The notes: generated by a model from the letters alone, not told the origin. A stretch of 64,000 bases of DNA from Martinezella dioscoreae (GCF_009176305.1 NZ_BLAJ01000002.1:744001-808000), one strand, 5' to 3'. Positions 35,151 to 45,668 are shown, counted from the stretch's first letter. Numbers and translations: made by a program.

Positions 35151-35178
35151 AAGGCTCCCGGCTGCGGCCGGGAGCCTT
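35151..35178. terminator. 12-bp hairpin between ALDH and DUF779 genes
   Basis: AAGGCTCCCGGC (35151-35162) pairs perfectly with GCCGGGAGCCTT (35167-35178) around a 4-base loop. There is no T tract. It could attenuate or stabilise the ALDH message rather than fully terminate it. Confidence 0.6.
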
Positions 35179-35211
35179 CGAGTATTCGCACATTGGGGAT
35201 GGAGGATCATC

Positions 35212-35604
35212 ATGGACGATAATGGGTCGGAACCGCGGGTGCTTGCGACCGAGAAGGCACTTGAGCTTATCCGCGAGATACAGAAGGACCATCCCGATAT
35301 CCTGTTTCATCAGTCGGGCGGGTGCTGCGACGGCTCTTCGCCGATGTGCTATCCGGCCAACGAATTCATGATTGGCGACAATGACGTCAAGCTCGGCGAG
35401 ATCGGCGGTGTGCCCGTCTATATCAGCGGCAGTCAGTTCGAGGCGTGGAAACACACGCAGCTCGTCATCGATGTCGTACCGGGACGCGGCGGCATGTTCT
35501 CGCTCGACAATGGGCGGGAGAAACGATTTCTCACACGCTCGCGCCTCTTCGGCGGTGGCGAAGCCTGCGTAATCCCGGACATCAACCGTGCGCCGCTGCA
35601 ATAG
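35212..35604 (+). CDS. DUF779 protein
   Basis: A 130-residue protein of the DUF779 family. The Cys-rich signature is FHQSGGCCDGSSPMCYPANE near residues 32-51, followed by VKLGEIGGVPVYISGSQFEAWKHTQ and RGGMFSLDNGREKRFLTRSR. DUF779 genes often sit beside aldehyde dehydrogenase genes, as here. The three clustered Cys suggest metal binding or a redox role, which is inference. GGATGGAGGATCATC before the ATG is a good ribosome site. A strong hairpin separates it from the ALDH gene. Confidence 0.88.
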   Translation: MDDNGSEPRVLATEKALELIREIQKDHPDILFHQSGGCCDGSSPMCYPANEFMIGDNDVKLGEIGGVPVYISGSQFEAWKHTQLVIDVVPGRGGMFSLDNGREKRFLTRSRLFGGGEACVIPDINRAPLQ

Positions 35605-35698
35605 GCGGGGCCATAAACGGCGTGTAGTATTCGCCTAATACCTGCGACCGCAGACACTTTGCTAAAGTGCCGTCCGTTGGTTTTCAGGGAGGAAGACG

Positions 35699-36295
35699 AT
35701 GCCAGCAGCAAAGATCCTGATGATTACAGGTGATTTCACCGAAGACTACGAGACCATGGTGCCGTTCCAGACGCTGCTTGCCTGCGGCTACACGGTCCAT
35801 GCCGTCTGCCCTGGCAAGAATGCCGGCGAGACGGTGGCAACGGCCATTCATGATTTCGAAGGCGATCAGACCTATTCGGAGAAGCGCGGTCATAATTTTG
35901 CATTGAATGCGACATTCGCCAGCATCCGCGCCGAAGATTACGATGCGCTCGTCATTCCGGGCGGCCGTGCGCCGGAATATCTGCGCCTGAATCCAGACGT
36001 CATCAAGGCTGTTCAGCACTTCTTCGAGGCGGGCAAGCCGGTTGCCGCCATCTGCCACGGCGCGCAGCTGTTAGCCGCGGCCGGTGTCCTCAAGGGACGC
36101 ACCTGCTCGGCCTATCCCGCGTGCCGGCCCGAGGTGGAGCTTGCCGGCGGCATTTATGCCGACATCGCCATCAATGATGCGGTTGCCGACGGCAATCTCG
36201 TGACTGCACCGGCATGGCCGGCGCATCCGTCATGGCTGCGTCAATTCATGGCCGTGCTGGATGCCAACGCCTTGTCGTCAGCAAACGCTGCCTGA
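35699..36295 (+). CDS. DJ-1/PfpI-family protein
   Basis: A 198-residue member of the DJ-1/PfpI superfamily. The nucleophile elbow is [19 protein letters not shown] with the conserved Cys-His, and [14 protein letters not shown] holds the usual supporting segment. Members act as proteases, glyoxalase-like enzymes, deglycases or chaperones, and the sequence alone does not decide among them. GGGAGGAAG precedes the ATG. The RHH gene follows by 17 bases, so they are likely cotranscribed. A link to aldehyde detoxification would fit its place after the ALDH genes. Confidence 0.88.
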   Translation: MPAAKILMITGDFTEDYETMVPFQTLLACGYTVHAVCPGKNAGETVATAIHDFEGDQTYSEKRGHNFALNATFASIRAEDYDALVIPGGRAPEYLRLNPDVIKAVQHFFEAGKPVAAICHGAQLLAAAGVLKGRTCSAYPACRPEVELAGGIYADIAINDAVADGNLVTAPAWPAHPSWLRQFMAVLDANALSSANAA

Positions 36296-36312
36296 ACTTG
36301 AGGGGGACGCAC

Positions 36313-36663
36313 ATGTGCGAATTGTTCATCAAGGCCGATGCCAAGCTCTGGGAAAGCACGACGCGCTCCCTGCGCATCGATGGCATGGTGACCAGTATCC
36401 GGCTGGAAAATTTCTTCTGGTCGAAGCTGGAGGAAATCGCGCGACGTGACGGAATGAATGTGGTGCAGCTGATCACCAAGCTGCACCATGAATCCATCGA
36501 CGCCGGCCACGATCTCGGCAATTTTACCTCGTTCCTGCGGGTGTGCTGCGCCCGCTATCTCGACCTGCAGCTGGCCGGCGACATTTCCAGCGATCTTTCC
36601 CAGCCGATCGCTGGTGTGGACGCGCCCGCCATCCTCGGTCGCGAGCGCCTGAAGTATCATTGA
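36313..36663 (+). CDS. Ribbon-helix-helix domain protein
   Basis: A 116-residue protein. LRIDGMVTSIRLENFFWSKLEEIARRDGMNVVQLITKL near 22-60 matches the alphaproteobacterial RHH_4 domain, which has a beta strand followed by two helices as in Arc/MetJ repressors. The C-terminal part (YLDLQLAGDISSDLSQPI) is short and polar. It is probably DNA-binding, but no toxin gene is adjacent, so an antitoxin role is not supported. The ATG at 36313 has AGGGGGACGC upstream. Confidence 0.8.
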   Translation: MCELFIKADAKLWESTTRSLRIDGMVTSIRLENFFWSKLEEIARRDGMNVVQLITKLHHESIDAGHDLGNFTSFLRVCCARYLDLQLAGDISSDLSQPIAGVDAPAILGRERLKYH

Positions 36664-36671
36664 GCGTATTG

Positions 36672-37289
36672 CTATGCGGCGCCAGAGAGCCGGTTCTCGG
36701 GCGCCTTTGCATCCGACAATCGTTCGGCAATTAGCCGTGCCGCCGCATCAGCCGCGGTTTCCATGTAGCTCGGATCGCGATGGAGCAAGACCACCGCAAA
36801 TGAACCGTCGAGGAGCAGCATGATCTGGCGCGCGAGCGGCAGGGCATTGCTGCCTGCACCCGCCTCCACGAAGACCGATCCCAGCCACTCCTCAACACTC
36901 TTCTTGTGAGTGCGCGCCGCAACCAGCGCGGGATGGCCGGGAAGGTTGATGAGTTCCACCGAAGTCCGCAAAAAACCACAGCCCTTCCATTTGGCGCTGC
37001 GCGCCGATTGCGCCAGCTGGCGGAAAATGCCGGCAACCTTTTCTGAAATGTCGCCTTCGGTTTCTTCGAACCAGCGTTTGAAGAAGGCAAGGTTCGGCTC
37101 GTCGCGCGCCTGCAGATGGGCGGCGATCAGGTCGTCCTTGCTGCGGAAATGATAATAGAGGGTGCGCTTGGTGACGCCTGCCTTCTCGGCGATGGCGTCG
37201 ACACTGATCGCGCGGATGCCGTCGCTGTGGAAGAGTTTTGCGGCGGCCTGAAGAATACGCTCGCGTGTCGGCAGGGAACTGTCTCTCAT
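36672..37289 (-). CDS. TetR/AcrR-family regulator
   Basis: A 205-residue regulator. The N-terminal helix-turn-helix is classic: RERILQAAAKLFHSDGIRAISVDAIAEKAGVTKRTLYYHFRSKDDLIAAHL. The C-terminal part (about 80-200) resembles the tetracyclin-like/TetR_C domains of this group (CGFLRTSVELINLPGHPA). It is divergent from an alpha/beta hydrolase whose start lies 61 bases away. The intergenic DNA has a TGTATA-N12-TATACA dyad, a probable operator. Confidence 0.9.
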   Translation of the reverse strand: MRDSSLPTRERILQAAAKLFHSDGIRAISVDAIAEKAGVTKRTLYYHFRSKDDLIAAHLQARDEPNLAFFKRWFEETEGDISEKVAGIFRQLAQSARSAKWKGCGFLRTSVELINLPGHPALVAARTHKKSVEEWLGSVFVEAGAGSNALPLARQIMLLLDGSFAVVLLHRDPSYMETAADAAARLIAERLSDAKAPENRLSGAA

Positions 37290-37296
37290 GGCTCAA

Positions 37297-37320
37297 TGTA
37301 TACCGGGTAGTGAATATACA
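37297..37320. promoter_or_regulatory. Dyad between TetR and hydrolase genes
   Basis: TGTATA (37297-37302) and TATACA (37315-37320) form an inverted repeat with a 12-base spacer. It sits immediately upstream of the TetR start and 30 bases before the hydrolase start. Confidence 0.5.
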
Positions 37321-37350
37321 CAACGCGGCGATCGTCCCATCTTGACGCCC

Positions 37351-38271
37351 ATGAGCCAGCAACCTCGACCATCCTTGAATGAAGACAGTCTTTCGATTTC
37401 CATCCCCTGTCGGGATGACGTCGTTCTCGGTGGCCGCCTTTGGCTGGCGGAGACGAAAAGGCCGGAAGGCAGCGTCATCATCAACCCGGCCACCGGAGTT
37501 CTCGCACGCTATTATCACCGCTATGCGCAATTCCTGGTGCGGCATGGGTTCGATGTCCTGACCTTCGATTATCGCGGCATCGGCCAGTCGCGCCCGCACC
37601 GGCTGCGGGGGTCCCGTTATCGCTGGCGCGATTGGGGCGAGCGGGATTTCGATGCCGCGCTTCGGCTGATGTCCGATCACCGCCGCAACGGTCCGCTTTT
37701 GGTGGTGGGTCATAGCGTCGGCGGATTCCTGCCGGGATTGGCTGAGAATGCTCCGGAGATAGACAGGATGCTGACGGTCGGAGCTCAATATGCCTGGTGG
37801 GGCGATTACATGCCGAGCAGGCGGGCCGCTCTGTTCCTCAAATGGCATGTGGCTATGCCTGCGATGACTGCGCTCTGCGGCTATTTCCCGGGCCGGCGGC
37901 TTGGCTGGCTGGAGGATCTGCCGAAAGGTGTGGCAAACGAGTGGAGCTTTCGTGGCCCCCGGTTCGAGCGCAGCCATCCTGTGGGCGAGAGGCGGGAGGT
38001 ACTACGGCGAATGAGCGCCGTCAAAGCATCGATCCTGGCCGTTGCGGTTTCGGACGACGAACTTGGCACCGTACCGGCAATTCGCCGCACACTGAATTAC
38101 TATACCGGCGCGCAACGTCAGTCGGTGCTGCTCCGTCCGGCTGATTTCGGTCGGGACGCAATCGGCCATTTCGGCCTCTTTCACGATAGCCATGCTGCCG
38201 GTTTCTGGGTCGATACGCTGTCGTGGCTTCGGGAGGGCCGTAATCCCTGGCCGGCATCCGAGCTGAAATAG
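37351..38271 (+). CDS. Cytoplasmic alpha/beta hydrolase (serine)
   Basis: A 306-residue hydrolase without a signal peptide. VIINPATGVLARYYHRYAQF, then FDYRGIGQSRPHRLRG and the serine elbow GHSVGGFLPG, with GHFGLFHDS near the end for the His. This pattern is close to a group of alpha/beta hydrolases annotated as serine aminopeptidase S33-like, or as alpha/beta fold proteins, that are often paired with a TetR regulator. The substrate is unknown. The ATG at 37351 begins just after the dyad and was preferred to an upstream ATG inside the promoter. Confidence 0.8.
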   Translation: MSQQPRPSLNEDSLSISIPCRDDVVLGGRLWLAETKRPEGSVIINPATGVLARYYHRYAQFLVRHGFDVLTFDYRGIGQSRPHRLRGSRYRWRDWGERDFDAALRLMSDHRRNGPLLVVGHSVGGFLPGLAENAPEIDRMLTVGAQYAWWGDYMPSRRAALFLKWHVAMPAMTALCGYFPGRRLGWLEDLPKGVANEWSFRGPRFERSHPVGERREVLRRMSAVKASILAVAVSDDELGTVPAIRRTLNYYTGAQRQSVLLRPADFGRDAIGHFGLFHDSHAAGFWVDTLSWLREGRNPWPASELK

Positions 38272-38423
38272 CAAAGCCGAGTATCCGCATCGGCGCACCA
38301 CTTCGCGCTTGTTGCATCGGCTGATTGTCTCGGGTAGATGCCATTCACAGATCGTGAATGAGATGAAAGCTAGGCATTTGCCGGCTTTGGAATACTCAAG
38401 AAACTTGCAGAATGGAGTTTGGC

Positions 38424-38729
38424 ATGACCAGCCAAAATGACGAATATGTCTATGACGAAGTGACCGGCGAGTGGCGACCTGCCGCGGAGATGGCAGCGGC
38501 TGCCGTCGCTACGGAGCTTGTCGTTCACGATGCAAGCGGCAACGTCCTCGCCGATGGCGACTCCGTCACCCTCATCAAGGATTTGAAAGTGAAGGGCGCC
38601 AATCAGACTTTGAAGCAGGGTACCGTTATCAAGTCGATTCGACTGACCGACAATCCTGAAGAAGTCGATTGCCGTTACGACGGGATCAAGGGTTTGGTTC
38701 TTCGCACCGAGTTCATACGCAAGCGCTAG
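38424..38729 (+). CDS. PhnA/YjdM-like protein without the zinc ribbon
   Basis: A 101-residue protein. The C-terminal 70 residues match the PhnA domain: VVHDASGNVLADGDSVTLIKDLKVKG and TLKQGTVIKSIRLTDN. E. coli YjdM has a four-Cys zinc ribbon at its N-terminus; here the N-terminus (YVYDEVTGEWRPAAEMAAA) has no Cys pair, and the only Cys lies in VDCRYDG. Despite the historical name, the domain is not known to act in phosphonate use. GGAG lies 5-9 bases upstream of the ATG. Confidence 0.85.
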   Translation: MTSQNDEYVYDEVTGEWRPAAEMAAAAVATELVVHDASGNVLADGDSVTLIKDLKVKGANQTLKQGTVIKSIRLTDNPEEVDCRYDGIKGLVLRTEFIRKR

Positions 38730-38891
38730 AACTGTTCCTCCCTCTTCGCATTGCAAAATTGAACGATATCGGGCCGATTATCCGGATTCCCGAATTGTAA
38801 AATTGGAAATTGGTGCTTATCTCCTTTGCTGGATGCTTTTACATAACCTGCACGGGTATGTAACGGTTGCAGGCCGGCTGGGGGATTATGC

Positions 38892-39899
38892 ATGCATCTT
38901 GAAGACTATGCCGCACTCGGCCGCTCGGAGTTGCGCGTCAGTCCGCTTGCGCTCGGAACCATGACTTTCGATAAGGGGTTCATCCGGCATTCGCATGAAA
39001 ATCAACCTGCGGCGATCCTGACGCGCTATCTCGAACTCGGTGGCAATTATCTCGATACCGGCAACGGAGCGATGAAAGCGGGCGGCCAGACGGTCGTCGG
39101 CAGCTATGTCGCACAAAACTCGATCCGGCGCGATCGTCTTGTCATCGCCGCCAAATTCGATGTCGCGCGACATGGCGAAAGGCTTGGCCGCAAAGCCGTG
39201 ATCGACGGCTTCGAGGAGACCCTTCGTCGGCTGCGCACCGACTATCTCGACCTCTATTGGCTGAACAATTGGGACATACAGGCGCCTTTGGAAGAAATGC
39301 TGGAGGCGCTCCACGATCTCGTTCAGTCGGGAAAGCTGCGTTATTTCGGCATTTCAGATACGCCGGCCTGGAAGGTAGCGCATGCCCATCTCCTGTCGCA
39401 GTCCAACGGCTGGGCTCCATTCATCGGTTTGCAGATCGAATATTCGCTTGCCGCACGGCTGTTTGAAATCGAGCTCATTCCCTTGGCGCGCGGGTTGGGG
39501 CTTGGCGTCGTCTCGCATTCGCCATTGAGCGGCGGCCTCATCAGCGGCCGATATACGCGTGCCAACAATGCGGGCGCAAGAACAGGACATGCAGCGCAAT
39601 TGATGCAACGGCCCGACGAGCAGGATTTTGAAATCGTCGACGCCCTGTTCCGCGTTGCCGATGAACTCGGTACGACGACCGCACGCGTCGCCCTTGCCTG
39701 GGCAATGGCGCGCCTTGGCGTATCTTCGACGATTATCGGCGTCCATACGCTGAAGCAACTCAATGAGGATATCGGTGCGCTCGAAGTCCGGCTCTCGCCC
39801 GAACAGACAGCGACGCTGGATGCGCTTACCATTCCCAATCACACCATCGCCCTGCCGTTGCCGTTGCAGAATGCCGCGCCTCTGTGCTGTGTAGATTGA
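38892..39899 (+). CDS. Aldo/keto-reductase-fold protein with altered catalytic tetrad
   Basis: A 335-residue protein that follows the AKR barrel throughout: SPLALGTMTFDKGF, YLDTGNG, RDRLVIAAKFD, TDYLDLYWLNNWD, GKLRYFGISDTPAW, SPLSGGLISGRY and ALAWAMARLGVSSTIIGVHT. The catalytic Asp (LDTG) and Lys (AAKF) are present. The Tyr normally in DTAxxY is replaced (GNGAMKAGG), and the His normally in LYxLHxxD is Asn (WLNNWD). It may be a non-catalytic or re-purposed member. Neighbours do not suggest a pathway. Confidence 0.82.
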   Translation: MHLEDYAALGRSELRVSPLALGTMTFDKGFIRHSHENQPAAILTRYLELGGNYLDTGNGAMKAGGQTVVGSYVAQNSIRRDRLVIAAKFDVARHGERLGRKAVIDGFEETLRRLRTDYLDLYWLNNWDIQAPLEEMLEALHDLVQSGKLRYFGISDTPAWKVAHAHLLSQSNGWAPFIGLQIEYSLAARLFEIELIPLARGLGLGVVSHSPLSGGLISGRYTRANNAGARTGHAAQLMQRPDEQDFEIVDALFRVADELGTTTARVALAWAMARLGVSSTIIGVHTLKQLNEDIGALEVRLSPEQTATLDALTIPNHTIALPLPLQNAAPLCCVD

Positions 39900-40062
39900 A
39901 CCGAAAGCCTCGGCTTGCGGGCGGTTGTCGACGCCCGCATCTCTGCTGACGATCGCAATGGCTTCCCTTATCGATTGGCCGGCCTATCTAATCTACTTCA
40001 TTGTTCATGGTTTCGGCGGGACGCCGATACCTCCTCTTTTGAAAAGCTCAAGGAGATCAGAA

Positions 40063-40242
40063 ATGGACAAGAACCGTGTCAAAGGCGCAGTCAAGGAAGC
40101 AACAGGCTCAATCAAGGAGGCCGCAGGAAAGCTGACGGGAAACAATCGGCTCAAGATGGAGGGTGCCGTCGAGAAGGTCGAAGGCAGGATTCAGGCGAAA
40201 GTCGGTAAGGCCAAAGACGCCATCAAGAACGCGCTTCGCTGA
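40063..40242 (+). CDS. CsbD-family stress protein
   Basis: A 59-residue, Lys-rich helical protein that matches CsbD throughout: KNRVKGAVKEATGSIKEAAG, then GNNRLKMEGAVEKVEGRIQ and the C-terminal KVGKAKDAIKNAL. The family is induced by general stress; its mechanism is unknown. AGGAGATCAG precedes the ATG at 40063, which rules out the longer upstream frame. A BON-domain gene and a DUF992 gene follow on the same strand. Confidence 0.9.
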   Translation: MDKNRVKGAVKEATGSIKEAAGKLTGNNRLKMEGAVEKVEGRIQAKVGKAKDAIKNALR

Positions 40243-40290
40243 CGCCAAGCGCGTGCGAAATTTTGCCACCGCGCTTTATCGAGGCTTCCA

Positions 40291-40635
40291 ATGCTTTTCC
40301 TGGCCAGGTCTCCATCGCTGACGACATCCTCGGATCGTTACGCAACCTGTGCGGCGATCCGCTATCTGATCGCCTATGCCGAGGGGCTTGAGGATTGTCG
40401 TATCGATGTTGCCGCCATTGAAGACACAATCGTTCTTTCCGGAGTGGCATCGAACGATGAGGCGCGGCAGCGGGCCATTGCAATAGCTGCCGAATATGCC
40501 AGGACCCGCATCGTCAGCAACATCACCCTCGGGGCTGATCGCGACCCTTCCAGCCATCCGCAGATCGAGATGTCGAATTCCCCCGCGCCGTCCGGGCAGA
40601 CCGCGGCGCTCAAAACGCCGAAGGAGACCTCATGA
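40291..40635 (+). CDS. BON-domain protein
   Basis: A 114-residue protein. Residues 20-80 form a BON-type alpha/beta fold: ATCAAIRYLIAYAEGLEDCRIDVAAIEDTIVLSGVASNDEARQRAIAIA, in which IVLSGVASNDEAR is the typical strand-turn-helix. BON domains bind phospholipid and are common in stress-induced periplasmic proteins such as OsmY. No signal peptide is evident, and the tail (about 85-114) is Ser/Pro-rich and disordered. It overlaps the DUF992 gene by four bases (ATGA), so the two are coupled. Confidence 0.78.
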   Translation: MLFLARSPSLTTSSDRYATCAAIRYLIAYAEGLEDCRIDVAAIEDTIVLSGVASNDEARQRAIAIAAEYARTRIVSNITLGADRDPSSHPQIEMSNSPAPSGQTAALKTPKETS

Positions 40636-41144
40636 AAAAAGTCATTGTAACGGCCGCGGTAATTGCAGTCGCCCTTGGTTCTGTGGCTTCCGCCGCCAGC
40701 ACCCATTCCAAAAAACAATCGACACAGGTGGTGTCCGAGCCGAAGCAAAGGCTCGGAACGTTGTCCTGCGACGTCGCCGGCGGCGTCGGTATGATCATCG
40801 GGTCGAACAAGGCGATCGATTGCACCTTCAAGCAGCGGACGGGCAAGGTCGAACGCTATATGGGTTCGATCGGCAAGCTCGGCATCGATATCGGGGTCAC
40901 GCGTAAGACCTATCTGAGCTGGGTCGTCGTCAACACCGTGCCCACACGTGTTGGCGATGGTGCTCTGGCAGGCACCTATGTCGGTGCGTCGGCAGGTGCT
41001 TCCCTCGGTCTTGGCCTCGGAGCCAACGTTCTCGTTGGCGGCAATTCCAAGAATTTTGCCCTGCAGCCGTTGAGCGCGGAAGCGGGAACCGGCCTGAACG
41101 TTGCAGCCGGCGTCTCGCGCCTGCAATTGCAGTCTGCGCGCTGA
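40632..41144 (+). CDS. DUF992 exported protein
   Basis: A 170-residue protein with a Sec signal peptide (MKKVIVTAAVIAVALGSVAS, cleavage near SAAS). The mature part fits DUF992: RLGTLSCDVAGGVGMIIGSNKAIDCTF with its two Cys, RYMGSIGKLGIDIGVT, and the Gly/Ala-rich GTYVGASAGASLGLGLGANVLVGG. It is predicted to be periplasmic or outer-membrane-associated and beta-rich. The function of the family is unknown. AAGGAG lies upstream, inside the BON gene. A very strong terminator follows. Confidence 0.88.
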   Translation: MKKVIVTAAVIAVALGSVASAASTHSKKQSTQVVSEPKQRLGTLSCDVAGGVGMIIGSNKAIDCTFKQRTGKVERYMGSIGKLGIDIGVTRKTYLSWVVVNTVPTRVGDGALAGTYVGASAGASLGLGLGANVLVGGNSKNFALQPLSAEAGTGLNVAAGVSRLQLQSAR

Positions 41145-41171
41145 AGTCCGGAGTCCGTTTAGAGATCATGC

Positions 41172-41212
41172 CACACCCGGACGCGACCCGAGTAGGGTCG
41201 CGTCCGGGTGTG
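41172..41212. terminator. 18-bp perfect hairpin, bidirectional terminator
   Basis: CACACCCGGACGCGACCC (41172-41189) pairs perfectly with its complement at 41195-41212 around GAGTA. It sits between the convergent DUF992 (ending 41144) and katG (ending 41226) genes and ends in TTATT on the plus strand. Confidence 0.88.
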
Positions 41213-41225
41213 TTATTCAGTTACT

Positions 41226-43765
<2,540 letters not shown>

Positions 43766-44740
43766 ATGGCAAACTTCACGCTCAAACAGCTCCGCTATTT
43801 CGAAGCGCTGGCTCGGCTCGGCCACTTCGGACGCGCCGCCGATCTATGCGCGATCTCTCAGCCCGCCTTGTCGATGCAGATCAAGGAGCTGGAGGAGCAG
43901 CTTGGCACGAACCTCTTCGAAAGAGGCGCAAGACAGGTCCGGCTGACCAATTTCGGGGAAGCTTTCGCGCTCCGCGTCCGTGACATCCTGCGCTCCGTTG
44001 ACGAGCTGGGAGATCTTGCCCGCGCATCGCATAATCAGCCTGTGGGCCGGTTGCGCATCGGCATCATCCCCACGGTTGCACCCTATCTGCTGCCGAGCAT
44101 CATCGGCAATCTCACCCGTATCTATGACGGGCTTGATATCCATGTGCGCGAGACCTTGACGTCGAAGCTGGTCGAGGAGCTGGAGGAGGGGAGGCTGGAT
44201 ACGGCGATTGTCGCTCTGCCCGTCTCCGAGACATCTCTGACGGAGGTGCCGCTGTTTGCGGAAAACTTCGTGTTGGTGCGGCCAAGCGAGGATGAGGGCA
44301 AACCGGTTCCCAACCGGGAAGCGCTTCGCGAAATGCGGCTACTGCTGTTGGAAGAGGGACACTGCTTTCGCGACCAGGCTCTCTCCTTCTGCAACATCCA
44401 TTCAGCCTTGCCGCGGGAACTGATGGACGGCAGCTCACTGTCGACACTGGTGCAGATGGTCAGCGCCGGGATTGGCGTCACCCTGATACCGGAGATGGCG
44501 GTCGCGGTGGAAACCCGTTCCGCCTCGGTGTCGACGGTGCGCTTCCAAAGCCCGCAACCGTCGCGAACGATTGGCATGATCTGGCGCAGGACGAGCCCTC
44601 TCGCCAAACAGCTCATGCAGATTTCCGAAGTAGTGCGCGAGGCGGCCGATGCCATGCGCGAACAACATGATTCGATCGGACGCGCGCGCGATCTGGAGTT
44701 TGATTGGCAAGAGCGGGCAACCCATAGGGGAATAGCGTAG
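43766..44740 (+). CDS. oxyR: Hydrogen peroxide-sensing LysR regulator OxyR
   Basis: A 324-residue LysR-type activator. The N-terminal helix-turn-helix is KQLRYFEALARLGHFGRAADLCAISQPALSMQIKELEEQLG. The redox switch LLLEEGHCFRDQALSFCN has Cys200 and Cys209, equivalent to Cys199 and Cys208 of E. coli OxyR, which form a disulfide on contact with peroxide. It is divergent from katG, its expected target. The C-terminus is about 20 residues longer than in E. coli. Confidence 0.96.
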   Translation: MANFTLKQLRYFEALARLGHFGRAADLCAISQPALSMQIKELEEQLGTNLFERGARQVRLTNFGEAFALRVRDILRSVDELGDLARASHNQPVGRLRIGIIPTVAPYLLPSIIGNLTRIYDGLDIHVRETLTSKLVEELEEGRLDTAIVALPVSETSLTEVPLFAENFVLVRPSEDEGKPVPNREALREMRLLLLEEGHCFRDQALSFCNIHSALPRELMDGSSLSTLVQMVSAGIGVTLIPEMAVAVETRSASVSTVRFQSPQPSRTIGMIWRRTSPLAKQLMQISEVVREAADAMREQHDSIGRARDLEFDWQERATHRGIA

Positions 44741-44892
44741 CCCCTTGGCATGGGGTTGTGTGCGCGGATGGAAGCTGACGCGATCCCTCATATCGGGACG
44801 GATAGATCCCGTTAACCGTGTTTCCTTACGAAGATTTATGGATAACAAGTCATGTTTCAGGAGATCCGACTTCTTCTTGAAAGGCATGTGCA

Positions 44893-45444
44893 ATGTTGCA
44901 TTCCGAAACTTCCGGCTTCTCTTTTCGTAAAACTTGCCTGCGCCTGACATTGCTTGCGCCCGTCGCCGCTATGGCGATGCTGCCCGTCGCCAGCCATGCC
45001 CAGGAACAGTCACTGCTTAACGGCCAGAATATTGGTACAGTGGGCGGCGCTGTCGCCGGAGGTCTCGTCGGCAACAAGCTCGGCGGTAAGAAGCACAAGA
45101 CGCTCGGGACGATCGCCGGTGTCGTCGGCGGGGCGGTTGCTGGCAGAATGGTCGGCAACATGGTCGACAACCGAAATTCGCAGTATGGTCAACCGATGCG
45201 ACAGGCAATGCCGATACAAGCTGATCAAGGGATTGATCCGCAAGCTACGGGCAGCATCGCTAACGACGGCGCTCCTGGCTTGTTAACGGGTCGGAACATC
45301 GGCGCCGTCGGCGGTGCCATTGCAGGCGGTATCGCCGGCAACAAGCTTTCGGGCAAGAAACACAAGACCTCCGGGACGATTGCTGGCGCAGTGGGCGGCG
45401 GCCTGCTCGGTGGGGTCGTTGGCAACATGGTCGGCGGTCAGTAA
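44893..45444 (+). CDS. Exported protein with two glycine-zipper repeats
   Basis: A 183-residue protein. A long N-terminal export signal spans about 12-36 (LRLTLLAPVAAMAMLPVASHAQE). The mature part has two copies of one unit. The first is NGQNIGTVGGAVAGGLVGNKLGG-KKHKTLGTIAGVVGGAVAGRMVGN (about 44-90). The second is TGRNIGAVGGAIAGGIAGNKL-SGKKHKTSGTIAGAVGGGLLGGVVGN (about 133-180). A polar linker joins them. GxxxGxxxG glycine zippers are found in 17-kDa-antigen and OmpA-linked outer-membrane proteins. Internal duplication is evident; function is unknown. Confidence 0.82.
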   Translation: MLHSETSGFSFRKTCLRLTLLAPVAAMAMLPVASHAQEQSLLNGQNIGTVGGAVAGGLVGNKLGGKKHKTLGTIAGVVGGAVAGRMVGNMVDNRNSQYGQPMRQAMPIQADQGIDPQATGSIANDGAPGLLTGRNIGAVGGAIAGGIAGNKLSGKKHKTSGTIAGAVGGGLLGGVVGNMVGGQ

Positions 45445-45550
45445 AACATCATCGTAACGCGTGCGGTTAAGGGCCTGGATTTTCTCCTCCGAATACAACT
45501 TCGGTTGCAATTTCGGCAATGTGAGCTTCATCGCGTTTGTGTTGCAGGTC

Positions 45551-45582
45551 GGCGGGACGAGGGCCGAGTTCCTCGTCCCGCC
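45551..45582. terminator. 12-bp hairpin after the glycine-zipper gene
   Basis: A perfect 12-base stem with an 8-base loop, about 107 bases beyond the stop. No T tract follows on either strand. Confidence 0.5.
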
Positions 45583-45668
45583 CAACATCGCGTGATTTTG
45601 CAATTCTGACCGATGTGCGCCTCAACCCGCATCGCCATCTGTCTCCTATCTTTCCACAGGCGGGGATA

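Noticed and set aside
36313..36663. The RHH protein as an antitoxin
   Set aside because: No toxin-like gene is adjacent, and the domain fits the stand-alone RHH_4 family.
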